A DNA stretch of 64,000 bases from Ascarosepion bandense (lineage: Eukaryota > Mollusca > Cephalopoda > Sepiida > Sepiidae), in NCBI GenBank assembly GCA_037127315.1, contig JBBBDQ010001269.1, positions 2,173,001 through 2,237,000 of the forward strand, written 5' to 3'. Position 1 is the first letter of the stretch, and each line of letters starts with the position of its first letter. Shown piece by piece: positions 42,978-54,142 of the stretch. The notes below the pieces were generated by a model. That model saw only the letters and a program-made list of their open reading frames with translations. It was not told where the DNA came from and searched no databases. The translations under genes and the position numbers were made by a program.

Positions 42978-43324
42978 GAACATGTTTAATTGGTTTTCTG
43001 TGATTTTTATGCTAATCATCTGAAATGACTTGATCATTTTAATGTTGAAGATTTTGGAGCATTCGTTGTTTCAGTTTCTCAGACAAATAGGCGATTTCAC
43101 TAAACGTTTCTCTTATAATTCTGAACGACATGATTCTTTAAGCGTTTGTTCCTCACCTTCGTTCATGACTCATACCGGGCATCACAACTCTGTTGTTATG
43201 GCAGTTCGGATCACGTTGCCGTATCTGGTCATTTTTCTTTCGACTGATTTATTGGACATAAACCTCTTTGGTATATTTCTGATACAGCATAGCGATTGGC
43301 ATTTATTTCCTGGTTTACTTCGGA

Positions 43325-43610
43325 TGTGCGTTGTGGTGCAGTGAATATCGACTCGGAATGACCTTTCGGGGTGTCGAGTTCGAATTCAGTTGAATTCCTT
43401 GCATTCACTTACGCACAAATACCCCGGAGAAGTATTAACCCGTCTCTTTCTTCCAGTTATGGGTTAAATAATAAGACAGATAGGGCTCTATAGCCTTGAC
43501 TGGCAACCAGTCTAGCGCAGAAAGTAATGGCAACCTAATGCGGGATAATATTCTTCCTAGTCATGATCGCCCGAAGCGTCTATCACGTATGGCACTTAAC
43601 TGACTCCTTT
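43325..43610 (+). repeat. S1 SINE, full length
   Basis: A box 'tggtgcagtga', B box 'gagttcgaattca', full body with a small deletion near the 3' hairpin. Confidence 0.88.
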
Positions 43611-44610
43611 AAGTAAAATTTTAAACATTTCTATTGAGAATTAGGTGATTGATCTTTCTTCTTGGACAAAAGCGGATTTCATCATGTTACGTCAGGTAAC
43701 AGAATTATGTGAAATAATACAAAACAACGTAATAGTATAAAAGTAGGTGTATTGACAGGAAAGAGAAGTATTTACAAGAGGTGAGGATTAGTAGAATACA
43801 GAACAAGGTGATTAGTATACAGTATCGTCGTAGAGACGTGATAGATTGACTAGTAGAACACTTCCGGTGAAATACCGGAAATACCCGACTGACTCGCTCA
43901 CTCGACTTCCTTCCTCGAGATATAATCACTACTATTTTATATAGTGATTCGAATAGTCCATTTCCGTGGAAAGGTGGAGAGCGCCCCAACACATCCTTAT
44001 TTAAAACACTATTCGATTTTGTTCACACCTGGATGTTCTGTGGTCTTAAGGAATCACTTTGCTGGCAGGTTCTCTGTGTGAGACAATTTTTGACGCACGC
44101 ATGCACGCACGTGCACGCCGCCTCCATGAGTGTGTTTTTTGTTTTTTCTTTTGTGTGTGTGTGTACGTGTGTGTGATTGTCTATGTGCTCTTGTTTGTCT
44201 GTGTGTGCTTCTGTTTGTGTGTGTGTGTTTACTTGTAGTTGACATTGTATTAAGTCTTACGAATAATATTTGTGCTCTTCAATATTGAATATAGAATGTT
44301 CTCTGGTATAACTAATTTTTAGAATTCATTTCATGCGGTTCTAGTTCTTCCGTCAGTTTTCTTTCGATATTAGTTTATCAGGTATACACTAATGCTAATC
44401 ATGGACTTTGGAGCGTGAAATAACAAAATATATTCCTTCTGTCTGTGCATCCCATTAACCCTAATATGCCACAGTGATATAAAAACCAATAAGCGAGCCT
44501 CATTGACAGTTCAAATTGTAATGAGGCTGCTTTACAAGTATCACTTTAGTTTATTAAGTTTAATTTAGGTTATTATGCACTCTATTTCTTCATGGTAGAA
44601 TATGTATAAT
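43611..44610. other. No recognisable feature; GT-rich tract
   Basis: Contains an imperfect (GT)n tract at 44150-44230. Nothing else was recognised. Confidence 0.4.
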
Positions 44611-44611
44611 A

Positions 44612-45100
44612 TATTTCCTAAACATATACTGTTAAATATGAGACAATGGGTGTCTATTATGTTTAATCATGAGCCGTTCTAAACGTCGTATTTTGGCTTT
44701 AATTTCAGTTGAAAATAAAGAAAAGAATTCTCCAAAATTTGGATAATTTTTTATTAATTTGGTTCTAAGCTTCTGGCTCACATGAGCCATCTTCAGAGAA
44801 GTTATTAAGACGGTAATACTAGCGGAGTTTTCTGTCAACATAAAATAAAATCATCAGTGATGGTGGATGTTACTGTATTACCGTCTTAATAAGCTCTCTG
44901 AAGATGGCTCATGTGAGCCGAAAGTTTAGAACCAAATTAATAAAAAATTATCCAAATTTTGGAGAATCTTTGTATTTATTTTCAACTGAAATTAAAGCCA
45001 AAATACGACGTTTAGAACGGCTCATGATTAAACATAATAGACATTCATTGTCTCTTATATTTAACACTATATGTTTAGAAAATTATTTGCTTCCTCGATA

Positions 45101-45105
<5 letters not shown>
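44612..45105. repeat. Family J palindrome (two copies head-to-head)
   Basis: Minus-strand copy at 44612-44835 and plus-strand copy at 44865-45100 are complements over about 210 bp with a loop of about 40 bp. Each copy has, in its own sense, CTGAAGA-T-GGCTC-ATGT-GAGCC-GAAA, the core and stem II of a hammerhead, followed by a reading frame 'FSTEIKAKIRRLERLMIKHN' and 'LIFNTICLENYLLPRYS'. I see no good stem III or NUH, so the motif is incomplete. Confidence 0.85.
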
Positions 45106-45140
<35 letters not shown>

Positions 45141-45141
<1 letters not shown>

Positions 45142-45325
45142 AGCCGAAAGCTTAGAACCAAATTAATAGAAATTATCCAAATGTTGGAGAATTTTGTCTT
45201 TATTTTTCACCTGAAATTAAAGCCAAAATATGACGTTTAGAACGGCTTATGATTAAACATAATAGACATTCATTGTCTCTTATATTTAACACTATATGTT
45301 TAGAAAATTATTTGCTTTCTCGATA

Positions 45326-45392
<67 letters not shown>

Positions 45393-45590
45393 CCGAAAGC
45401 TTAGAACCAAATTAATAGAAATTATCCAAATGTTGGAGAATTTTGTCTTTATTTTTCACCTGAAATTAAAGCCAAAATACGACGTTTAGAACGGCTTATG
45501 ATTAAACATAATAGACATTCATTGTCTATTATATTTAACAGCATATGTTTAGAAAATTACTTGCTGCCTCGATACACTAAATATTTTTTC
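45141..45590 (+). repeat. Family J, two tandem copies, 5'-shortened
   Basis: Units at 45141-45390 and 45391-45590 (period about 250 bp), nearly identical, each starting at 'agccgaaagcttagaaccaa', within the hairpin, directly after a (TA)n tract. The (CT)n(TA)n tract lies inside the repeat unit. Confidence 0.92.
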
Positions 45591-46145
45591 TGTAGACATC
45601 TATGAATGTCAATAATTAGATCCTCACCAAGTGTCTTAATTCGGAAAACTGTACTGTACTAAATCAAGTGAAAATAATTGTCACAACATGAAGCATTTGT
45701 TTTTTTTTTAAGGAATATAAAGAAAGCTTTCTTCGGATGGTGTTTGACGCTTATGATTCTGTATATAATCAGTCTAACAAAAACGCTACGACTCAGAAGA
45801 ATGAATAGAAATTAAAAGATAAAATAGTATTGATCTATTAACAGATGAATAACGTGTTTAGGTGTTAATACAAATTAAGATCGAGCGAGAGATTTGCACA
45901 TTTCAGAGAGAAATATTATGAACACAAGAAACTTTAAATTTCTAAATAATAAAGAGTGTCAGAAATGTTCTTGTGGCGCCGGCCCAAGAATTTTTCTCTG
46001 TAATTTAGTGTCGAGGTGAAAAAGTTGGCCGGACAGTTGATTTACTTAAATGGCATAGAGTTTTGACAATGTTCCCAGACACTCGATACCTGCACACCAG
46101 CACACGAAGAAGACATATAATGGTTGGTGTTTTTCTTTTAACGTC
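45591..46145. other. No recognisable feature
   Basis: Unique-looking sequence between J copies. Confidence 0.4.
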
Positions 46146-46149
46146 ATTG

Positions 46150-46316
46150 TGACATCTCCGGGGATGGCTCATGTGAGCTGAAAGCTTGGAACCAACTTAA
46201 TAAAAAAGTATGCAAATGTTAAGAACGGCTCAGGATTAAACATAATAGACATTCATTGTCTCTTATATTTAAGAGTATATGTTTAGAAAATTATCTGCTG
46301 CCTACATACACTAAAC

Positions 46317-46355
<39 letters not shown>
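46150..46355 (+). repeat. Family J, internally deleted copy
   Basis: Hairpin 'ggctcatgtgagct' followed by GAAA, then a jump of about 90 bp to 'aacggctcaggattaaacat', ending in (TA)n. Confidence 0.85.
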
Positions 46356-46385
46356 GTAACTGTTGCCGTTGCTTAGAGGAGTTTT

Positions 46386-46654
46386 ATGTCAACACAAGAT
46401 AATATCGTCGCTGATGGTGGATGGTTTTATGTTAACGTCCTTGTAACGTCTCTGAAGATGACACATGTGAGCCGAAAGCTTACAACCAACTCAATGAAAA
46501 AATTTTCAAATGTTGGAGAATTTTTGTTTTCATTTTCAACTGAAATTAAAGCCAAAATACGATGTTTAGAAAGGCTCATGTTAAAATATAATAGAATTTC
46601 ATTTTCTCTTATATCAAATAGTATATGTTTAGAAAATCATCTGCTGCCTCGATA

Positions 46655-46688
<34 letters not shown>

Positions 46689-46690
46689 TC
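46386..46690 (+). repeat. Family J copy ending in (TA)n
   Basis: Leader with 'gtcaacacaagataatatcg', CTGAAGA and a degraded hairpin, then the frame 'FSTEIKAKIRCLERLMLKYN' and 'SICLENHLLPRYTTY', running into (TA)n at 46660-46688. Confidence 0.88.
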
Positions 46691-46960
46691 TAAACATATA
46701 CTGTTAAATATAAGAGACAATGAATGTCTATTGTTTAATCATGAGCCGTTCTAAACGTCGGAATTTGCCTTTAATTTCAGTTGAAAATAAAGACAAAAAT
46801 TCTCTAACATTTGTATAATTTTTTATTAATTTAATTCTAAGCTTTCGGCTTACATGAGCCATCTTCAGAGAGGTTTTTAAGACGGTTATACAATAACATC
46901 CACCATCATCTACGATTTTATTTTCTGTTGACATAAAATTTCGCTAGACGAGTGATGTCA
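46691..46960 (-). repeat. Family J copy, inverted
   Basis: Complement orientation, tail-to-tail with the previous copy across the TA tract. It retains the full hairpin (46848-46870) and leader. Confidence 0.88.
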
Positions 46961-46979
46961 TAGAACCGCATTGCTAATT

Positions 46980-47308
46980 TGCGAACTGCGTTTGTCATTT
47001 TTGGTAACGATTGCCATTGCCTAGCGGAGTTTTATGTCAATACAAAATAAAATCGTAGGTGATTGTGGAAGTTATTGTAATAATAAACTCTCTGAAGATG
47101 GATCATGTTAGCCGGAAGCTTAGAACTAAATTAATAAAAAATTATCCATATGTCGGAGAATTTTTGTCTTTATATTCAACTGAAATTAGAGCCAAAATAC
47201 GACGTTTAGAATGGCTCATGATTAAATACAGACATTCATTGTCTCTTATATTTAACAATATGTTTAGAAAATTATTTGCTACCTCGATGCACTATATATA
47301 TATATATT
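46980..47308 (+). repeat. Family J copy
   Basis: Head-to-head with the previous copy. CTGAAGA at 47092, hairpin partly mutated ('ggatcatgttagcc'), frame 'EIRAKIRRLEWLMIK', short (TA)n end. Confidence 0.88.
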
Positions 47309-47575
47309 GTTAAATATAAGAGACAATGAATTCCTATTATGTTTAATCATGAGCAATATTAAACATATTATTTTTGCTTTAATTTCAGGTGAAAATAAAA
47401 ACAAAAATTGTCCATAAATTGGATATCTTTTTTATTATGCTATTTTTAAGCTTTCGGCTCACATGAGCCATCTTCAGAGAGATTGCTGGGACGTTAACAT
47501 AAATTGATTCATCATCAGAGATGATTTTTTCTTGTGTTGACATAAAACATTGCCAAGCAACGATAACAGTCACCG
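47309..47575 (-). repeat. Family J copy, inverted
   Basis: Tail-to-tail with the previous copy. Intact hairpin complement 'ggctcacatgagccatcttc' at 47456-47475. Confidence 0.88.
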
Positions 47576-47759
47576 ACAAGCAGAAGCAGTTCGTAAATAT
47601 ATACTGAAGGTCATCTACATTAAATCAAAACAACCCACGCATAATAAAATCACATTTCAATCTGGTTACAACACATTACATTGCATTTAGACATATGGTT
47701 TTGTTAATATTTCGGTCTTTCATGTGATGTTACATCATAGAACTGCATTAGAAATTTAC

Positions 47760-47836
47760 GACATAATAGACATTCATTGTCTCTTATATTTAACAGTATA
47801 TTTTAGAAAATGTTCTTCTGCCTCGATACACTAAAT

Positions 47837-47898
<62 letters not shown>

Positions 47899-47905
47899 TT
47901 ACACT
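47760..47905 (+). repeat. Family J 3' end with (TA)n(GT)n
   Basis: Only the last 85 bp ('aatagacattcattgtctct' to 'cctcgatacactaa'), then TA and GT repeats. Confidence 0.85.
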
Positions 47906-48042
47906 ATGAATTTGTTCTCCCAGAAACATACGTCAACCTTAGCTATGAATGTATATATTAGAGATTAGATGTTAACTAAACTCCCATGTCTTCGCACACA
48001 CACACACACAAACACACACACTCACACACACAAATATATATA

Positions 48043-48657
48043 CAGTACTGAGCAAAAGTATTAGGACAAGAACTATTTGATCTTTTATGAGGCATCAAAA
48101 TAAAGTTTAAAATCACCCCTGTCCTAACACTTTTGTACATTAATGGTAGTGAGCAAAATATTAGTACAGGGGTAATTTTCCTAAAAACCTCATTGAAATT
48201 CAATTACAGGGTGAAAAGCCAAACCTTTGTAAATATTATTTATCTAAAAAGAAAGAGGAAGGAAGGTTTCTTTAATTGAATTAGCCCCCTCAATCGGAAG
48301 TTGAATTAGCCTCAGATCTCAATCTTGTTAAACATCTATGAAATATTTTGGGTAAAAAAAATTAATAAATCTAATGTTACTTCGCAAGACACACTTTGGG
48401 AACAAATACAAGCTGATTGGCAGGAGATACAATTAGATACATTGACGAAGCTTGTGATGTCAATGTCTGACAGAATGAAGGCTGTGATCAAAGCAAAAGC
48501 CTATTATACTAAATATTAAATTTATTTTGTAACAAGTATTTTTCTTGTTAAAGCATTTGTTGATAAAATCAAATCAAATAACATTTATTAAATTGTTTAT
48601 TTTCTGTCAATATGACTGATTAATGATAAAATAGTTATTTTCCTAATACTGTTGCAC

Positions 48658-48663
<6 letters not shown>
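48043..48663 (+). mobile_element. Tc1-like element, internally deleted
   Basis: Ends 'cagtactgagcaaaagtatt' (48044) and the complement of 'agtactgtgcaacagtatta' (48662), flanked by TA-rich DNA. About 620 bp against about 1.6 kb for a full element. An internal block (48110-48175) repeats the terminal 'tgtcctaacacttttg'-type motif. Confidence 0.82.
48300..48520 (+). pseudogene. Tc1-like transposase C terminus
   Basis: 'ASDLNLVKHL', stop, 'NIL', then 'DTLWEQIQADWQEIQLDTLT' and 'KLVMSMSDRMKAVIKAKAYY' to 'TKY'. This is the SPDLNPIEN.W...LV.SMP.R..AVI.AKG..TKY region of Tc1 transposases. The catalytic Glu of DLNPIE is Lys here, and the rest of the catalytic domain is deleted. Confidence 0.85.

Positions 48664-48738
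<75 letters not shown>
48661..48738. repeat. (TA)n microsatellite
   Basis: About 38 TA units directly after the Tc1 end. Confidence 0.98.
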
Positions 48739-48740
<2 letters not shown>

Positions 48741-49192
48741 GATGAAACTAAGCGGGGAAATAGCCATTTTCAACATGTCATTTTAAGACATGCATTTTCC
48801 ACCCCTTAACAGAGAATGAGAAAACATTCTAAGCCCAGACGTAAGCTCTAATAAAGGAAGAGGTTGAGAAGTGTTGGTTTTTATATGGTTAAGCTAGCGG
48901 AATTTTAGTCGTATTTTTTTCATTAGTAGTGGGAGTTATATGGCTTGATCTATGAGTTAGTAGTGGTCGATAGGGTGGAATTAAAAACTTAGCCAAATTT
49001 TAAATAACCTAATTTTGACTAATTAGAAGAAAAGATACTTATTGTCATTTATACTTATTTCTATGGCGACGCATACTAATGATCAACTTCGTTTATTTAG
49101 GAGTATATTTTGGTATTGAAATTTCAAAATTTTAATTTTTTCTGTCAAACATACATTATATCTGTCTCTTAAGCTATTAAGAGGCCTAGCCT

Positions 49193-49196
<4 letters not shown>

Positions 49197-49241
<45 letters not shown>

Positions 49242-49512
49242 AGTGATGATCCACGTATACTGTCATAATATGTATAGGAAAGAATATTAAAAAGTTTTGA
49301 GTTGAAAAAAAAAAACGCGTCACGTGATGTAAACAGACTCTTCACAGACGCTCTCGCGGGATCTCGCGAAATACGTTTCTAATTCAAATTTTAAAATCAT
49401 TTGTTTCTGATGAAGGACCGAGGACGGTCTGAAATATAAAATAGAATAATAGAAATAAACAAATACTTTCAAAAAAACACATTTTGAAACTCAAAACTGT
49501 TTAATATTCTTT

Positions 49513-49553
<41 letters not shown>
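49197..49553. repeat. Inverted repeat with hammerhead-like half, between TA tracts
   Basis: 'gtataggaaagaatattaaa' to 'gttttgagtt' (49268-49302) is complemented by 49490-49518. The interior has CTGATGA (49407-49413), a hairpin 'ggaccgaggacggtc' and GAAA (49431-49434), but no convincing stem III or NUH. (TA)n tracts close both ends (49197-49235 and 49516-49553). Confidence 0.7.
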
Positions 49554-49554
<1 letters not shown>

Positions 49555-49689
49555 TATAGGTGTCAGTCCGTAAAACGGTGAGGATAATCCAACAAGATTT
49601 CCTTAATATAAATTATTAATAGGTAAATCCATATCGAGAGCTCGATGTGTGTTAACCAGAGCGATATGAAGTTTATAAAGGAAAACTCA

Positions 49690-49765
49690 ACACGTCATAT
49701 TAGTTATAAACTATAGTTCATTTCATTGAGCTTAACTAGCTCATATCATCAGACTCTTTTACAAT
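49690..49765 (-). ncRNA. Hammerhead-like motif (type I)
   Basis: Minus strand: CTGATGA (49752-49746); stem II of six pairs TGAGCT/AGCTCA inside a U-U and A-A mismatch; GAAA (49724-49721); stem III of seven pairs AUGAACU/AGUUUAU with a 2-nt loop; NUH = AUA with cleavage after the complement of 49705; stem I only three pairs (AGU with ACU) before mismatches. All core nucleotides are present, but the non-paired 10.1/11.1 position makes activity doubtful. Downstream of PLE-D on the same strand. Confidence 0.5.
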
Positions 49766-50384
49766 ATTTCCTCCATCTAGCATAGGATTTCTGCCGGAAT
49801 GAACGTTTTCTTAAAATGAACAGAGGGATAATAATAAAAATAATAATAATAAACATAAGATTACAAACAAATAAATAAATGACAATAAATGTAAGGGGAA
49901 GGAGGAAAGAAGGAAGGAACGAGAGGGAAGGGGGAGAAAGAGATAGTCCAGTTCCAAATATGGGTAGTATCCGTTTGAAGTTATTTTGACTGTTTTAGAT
50001 GGCATGACCTCTGAAAAAAAACAATTCCCCTGCCTTTAGGCGTCTATTTGACCCCATCAGGTCAACACACTTACTTATACTAACTTTTATCGACATATAC
50101 CTATGTGTACATTCACACATATACTTACCCTGAGATTTTGTTTAAGTTTACATATCCACTGATTTCTTTTTTCTTATCTTTTTAGGTCTTAGCGTTTTCA
50201 TACTTACACATATATACGCTTCATAAGCATAGGGCTTCCGTGCGTCCACGTAGTGCGGTGTATATACGCGCTCACATATAACGTTAAATAAACTGTCGTA
50301 TTCCCAATCTCGCATATATTTATATACACGAGATGTATATGAGATCATTAGGTACATATTTACGCCCATATACCCAAACACAAT

Positions 50385-50389
<5 letters not shown>
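49766..50389. other. No recognisable feature
   Basis: Purine/pyrimidine-skewed low-complexity sequence (49815-49945); otherwise nothing identified. Confidence 0.4.
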
Positions 50390-50448
<59 letters not shown>

Positions 50449-50456
50449 TATGTATA
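50390..50456. repeat. (TA)n microsatellite
   Basis: TA repeat with two interruptions. Confidence 0.97.
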
Positions 50457-50744
50457 TATACATACGTACACGAGCAAGACCCCATATGCACGCACACACC
50501 CATATACATAACTTATAACTTTTACAAGTGCACTGGTAGTCTATGTACAAGGACTCTGTATAAACGACCCAGTGCGTTTGTGTACGTTTAAATTCTAAAT
50601 GAATTGGTAATTTTTTTTAAAATTTTTAATTCGTAATATATTATTACTTGTTAATATCTATTTATACCATTTTACTTTATTTGGGTATTGATTTATTCAT
50701 ATATTGGTGGAAATAAGTCACACAAGGGAAGTTACAGTTCCAGC

Positions 50745-51095
50745 CTTTATAATTGATTTTATCTAAAGTTGACATATTTCGCCTCTAATTAGGTGTTCCC
50801 ACACGATGGAAAAAATATCTATTTTACCTAATTAAGTTTGTTCCTACCAGTAGAGTACACATCTTTTTAGGTGCCCATTTTTCGTATATTAATGCATCCA
50901 ATGATACACAATACATAAAACATGATACATAAAAATGTGATCCATAAAACATAATACATAATACATAAGTTTTCTAGGAGCATGCATAAGTTTAAGTGGA
51001 TCCCGTTTTTATTTATTTATTTATTTTATTTTATTTTATTTTTTTTTTTTGTGAGGGACATATCTCGCCTCATATTTGGGTGCCTCATTTCCCCC
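50745..51095 (-). repeat. Paired 'GGCGAAATATGTC' relics 3' of PLE-D
   Basis: On the minus strand, 'cacctaattagaggcgaaat' plus 'atgtc' (about 50763-50790) and 'cacccaaatatgaggcgaga' plus 'tatgtc' (about 51056-51082) are two diverged copies of one motif. Hairpin, GAAA (GAGA in the second) and GUC are in hammerhead order, but the CUGANGA half is missing. Possibly decayed PLE terminal repeats. Confidence 0.4.
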
Positions 51096-51329
51096 GGGGA
51101 AATGTTTATGTTGAAGTCAATATATTGATCATTTTTCATTTCATAGTTTAAGGTAGATTTCCTTCACATATATATATACTAATCATAATATTAGGTTATT
51201 GTTTGCCTAGATGTGTATGTCCTTCTATTGAATGGTGGGTTCTTAACCTCTTTACAATTGGTCTGCACATTTTTCCAACGAATGATCCATCAGTTTAGGA
51301 GGGTTGGTAACAGTGTCGGAAGGTGGTGA

Positions 51330-53200
51330 TTCCGGGATTTTATGTGTCGGATAGTTTAAATTTATTTCTATGACGGCACTTGTGAATTATATCGTTTCTC
51401 TGATTTAATAATTGTCTAGATTCTCTGAACTTTTTAATTCTAATCTTTTCATCTAAGCATAAGTTGCATCTGCTTCTAAAGCCATTGGGGGTTTGGGATT
51501 TCCCTATAATCTTCCATTTGATCTGAGGGTAAAGATCTTTGCTTTTTAATTCCCAGAAATATTTAGAGAGGGCGGTTTGAGATTTTAGGTGGGGTTTAGA
51601 GAAAGACTGGGTGTGATTATATAGGCGTTGATTGCATGGACCGGCGGAAATTCCTATATATGTTTTTGTGGTGTTTGTCTACGCAAGGATAGATGGTGGC
51701 ATGTTATAACTTTTTCTTATTTACATATGCCTCCTACTAGGCACTTATTTTTTATTGTACAATTACAGAGGGTTGCATATTCTGTCTTACCGTTGCTATG
51801 AAATATCTTTAATATATTATTATTGTGGGAATTGATGATGTTATTAACGTTGTTGGTACAAGAATAACTAATTTTTAATGTCATTCTAGTGCAGATTTTC
51901 CTTAGTGGGTTGTTCTGTTTAACGTGTTTATCAACAAGTTTTAGGAAGTATTGCCCGATATTAATATTCGATAGTTTACAGAAGGGCGGGTTAAACGATA
52001 TCACCCTTCTTTTTATATTTCTAGGTTTATTAGTTCTGGTACATTTGTGGGGCTCTAAGTAATGCAATTCCTTTTTGAACCAACTTTTTTGGGGGGCGAT
52101 GTTGTAAGGCGTTTTATTCTCATTAAAGATTTTACTTCTCGATGATACTTTACTGATTCTAGTGTTTACCGTTGTGGGTATTTGTCTAATTATTTGATGT
52201 TGGTGGTTGGAGTTTAGGTTTATGTAAATTGGGGCTTCATTTGTTTTTGGTATGGTTTGAAAGTGTTGCTGCTTAAATTTAAGGTAATGCCTTGAAAGTT
52301 GACTATTTTTAAGTTAGAGGATATCTCTATTTAAATCCAAGTCATTTAAATGCCCTAATTACTTTTTTCTCTACACGAGATGATAGTGAACCATTACTGT
52401 TGGGGATAATTATTAGTCCGTCGTCTCTGTATAAACCTATTTGCTTGGGGTTCACTATTCTACTAAGGGTATTTAGAATGTAGATTCCTATTAAATCTGC
52501 GATTTGGGCAGAGTCAAAAGCACCCATTGGTACATCAAAGCTATGACTTTGGCTTTTTATCCAAGTAGAGTTATTGCTGGATAAAATGGATGTTCTAGAT
52601 GCTAGTATAATCTTCGATTCTTCATCCGAAATATTAACAAAGTTTTTAACGAATTCTAAACTATCTAACAATAGATCTTTTGATATGGATGGATAGAAAT
52701 CCATAATGTCAAATTGAATGAAGGTAGCCTTATTCTTATTTTGGATGCCCTTGAACCATTTTATGGTGTCTACAGAATCTTTCCACAGATTGATAGCGGA
52801 AGATTTTTGTATTTGTTCTATTATATTTTTAGTATGTTTTTAGATATTATTCCAAAATCTGTTTATTGAGAGGTTGATCAATCTAGTCTGTAGCTTATTA
52901 TTAAAGTTGGGCTTGTGATCCTTAAACAGCAAATAAGCATCTTTCAGGTGGATCTTTCCCATTCTGTCTACTATGCTAAGTTGATTTGCACATTTAGCCG
53001 CATCAGTGTTGATTTTGGATACAGTCATGTTGTCTCTATCTACTTTATAGGTACTGGTAGTTTTTCTTTTGATGAGCTGTTGGTAGCGAGAGGGATTGAT
53101 TTTATATATGTTCCTAGATTTATCCGCTCTAATCCATAATTCCTGGGACTTCTTAATCTCTTTAATGTCCTGGTTTATTCTATGTAGCAATTTATTTGGT
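51330..53200 (-). pseudogene. PLE-D: Penelope-like RT (YRDDG type) with GIY-YIG
   Basis: Minus strand, in order: 'ELWIRADKSRNIYKINPSRY', 'LLFKDHKPNF' (about 52930), RT motif A 'FDIMDFYPSIS' (about 52700), motif B 'SFDVPMGAFDSAQIADLIG', catalytic 'GLYRDDGLIII' (52418-52434), 'KFKQQHFQTIPKTNEAPIYI', 'FNPPFCKLSNINIGQYFLKL', 'LKISYSCTNNVN', then the endonuclease 'TYIGISAGPCNQRLYNHTQS' (about 51650) and 'RCNLCLDEKIRI' to the C terminus at about 51340. RT plus C-terminal GIY-YIG is the Penelope-like architecture. The YRDDG and DFYPSI motifs differ clearly from PLE-C. Stops and frameshifts at about 52840, 52340 and 51690. Confidence 0.85.
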
Positions 53201-53209
53201 GATTATCTG

Positions 53210-53213
<4 letters not shown>

Positions 53214-53262
<49 letters not shown>
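53214..53262. repeat. (TA)n microsatellite
   Basis: Directly upstream (5') of PLE-D on its strand. Confidence 0.97.
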
Positions 53263-53263
<1 letters not shown>

Positions 53264-53620
53264 TGAAAAATTTCGGTTATCATGGAGCATGCTCTCGCCG
53301 CCAGATTTTAACATCAATATCCAACTTTATATTTACATACACTCTCTTCCTGATATTGACCACTTTAACTCATAAATATAGCTTACCTTAAAACTGCATT
53401 TTATCATTTACAGAGTGCTCAGGCTAAATCGGGCAGTAACTAATATATTTATTTTTACCTATTGATTTGGAATATCAGTAAATCGAGCACGGCATTGTGA
53501 CACCGTGTCAATACAGTTTTTGACGTGTCAAAGTTAACTGACATGGACGTGAATATTGAAATCATGACGATTCGGGCCGGGCGTCAATATGCCGTAAACA
53601 TGACAGCTGGTCAATGTTCT

Positions 53621-54142
53621 TTGAAATTCATAACCACAACAGGGATGACAACAGGGTCATAATCTTTAAGGCAATTAGACTTGAAATTCATAACCACAAC
53701 GGGGATGACAATAGGATCATAATCGTTAAGGCAATTAGACTTCAAAATTCATAACCGCAACAGGGATGACAACAGGATCATCATCGTTAAGGCAATTAGA
53801 CTTGAAATTCATAACCACAACGGGGATGACAACAGGATCATAATCGTTAAGGCAATTAGACTTGAAATTCATAACCGAAACAGGGATGACAACAGGATCA
53901 TAATCTTTAAGGCAATTAGACTTGAAATTCATAACCACAACGGGGATGACAACAGGATCATAATCTTTAAGGCAATTAGACTTGAAATTCATAACCGCAA
54001 CGAGGATGACAACAGGATCATCATCGTTAAGGCAATTAGACTTGAAATTCATAACCACAACGGGGACGACAACAGGATCATCATCGTTAAGGCAATTAGA
54101 CTTGAAATTCATAACCACAACGGGGATGACAACAGGATCATG
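53621..54142. repeat. 60-bp minisatellite, about 8.7 units
   Basis: Units 'gaaattcataaccacaacgg', 'ggatgacaacaggatcat' and 'cgttaaggcaattagactt', with starts at 53622, 53682, 53742, 53803, 53863, 53923, 53983, 54043 and 54103. One unit is 61 bp. Variants alternate (cataatctttaag or catcatcgttaag). Because 60 is a multiple of three, long frames stay open on both strands (181 codons on minus, 53735-54280); I treat these as by-products. Confidence 0.95.

Noticed and set aside
42776..43003. Cys/Ser/Leu-rich frame as a secreted peptide
   Set aside because: Translation of the (CT)n/(CTGT)n microsatellite.
44895..44935. Family J hairpin as a full hammerhead ribozyme
   Set aside because: Core CTGAAGA, stem II and GAAA are present, but an extra unpaired U precedes stem II and I find no plausible stem III plus NUH after GAAA nor a type III arrangement before the core. 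Kept only as hammerhead-like.
49407..49434. CTGATGA-hairpin-GAAA at 49.4 kb as a hammerhead
   Set aside because: The sequence after GAAA is A/T-only with no stem III or NUH; reported only as a hammerhead-like half.
50148..50550. Open frames rich in Ile-Tyr as proteins
   Set aside because: They are translations of (TA)n tracts. The same applies near 3434, 4114, 9707, 17277, 18865, 24008 and 56547.
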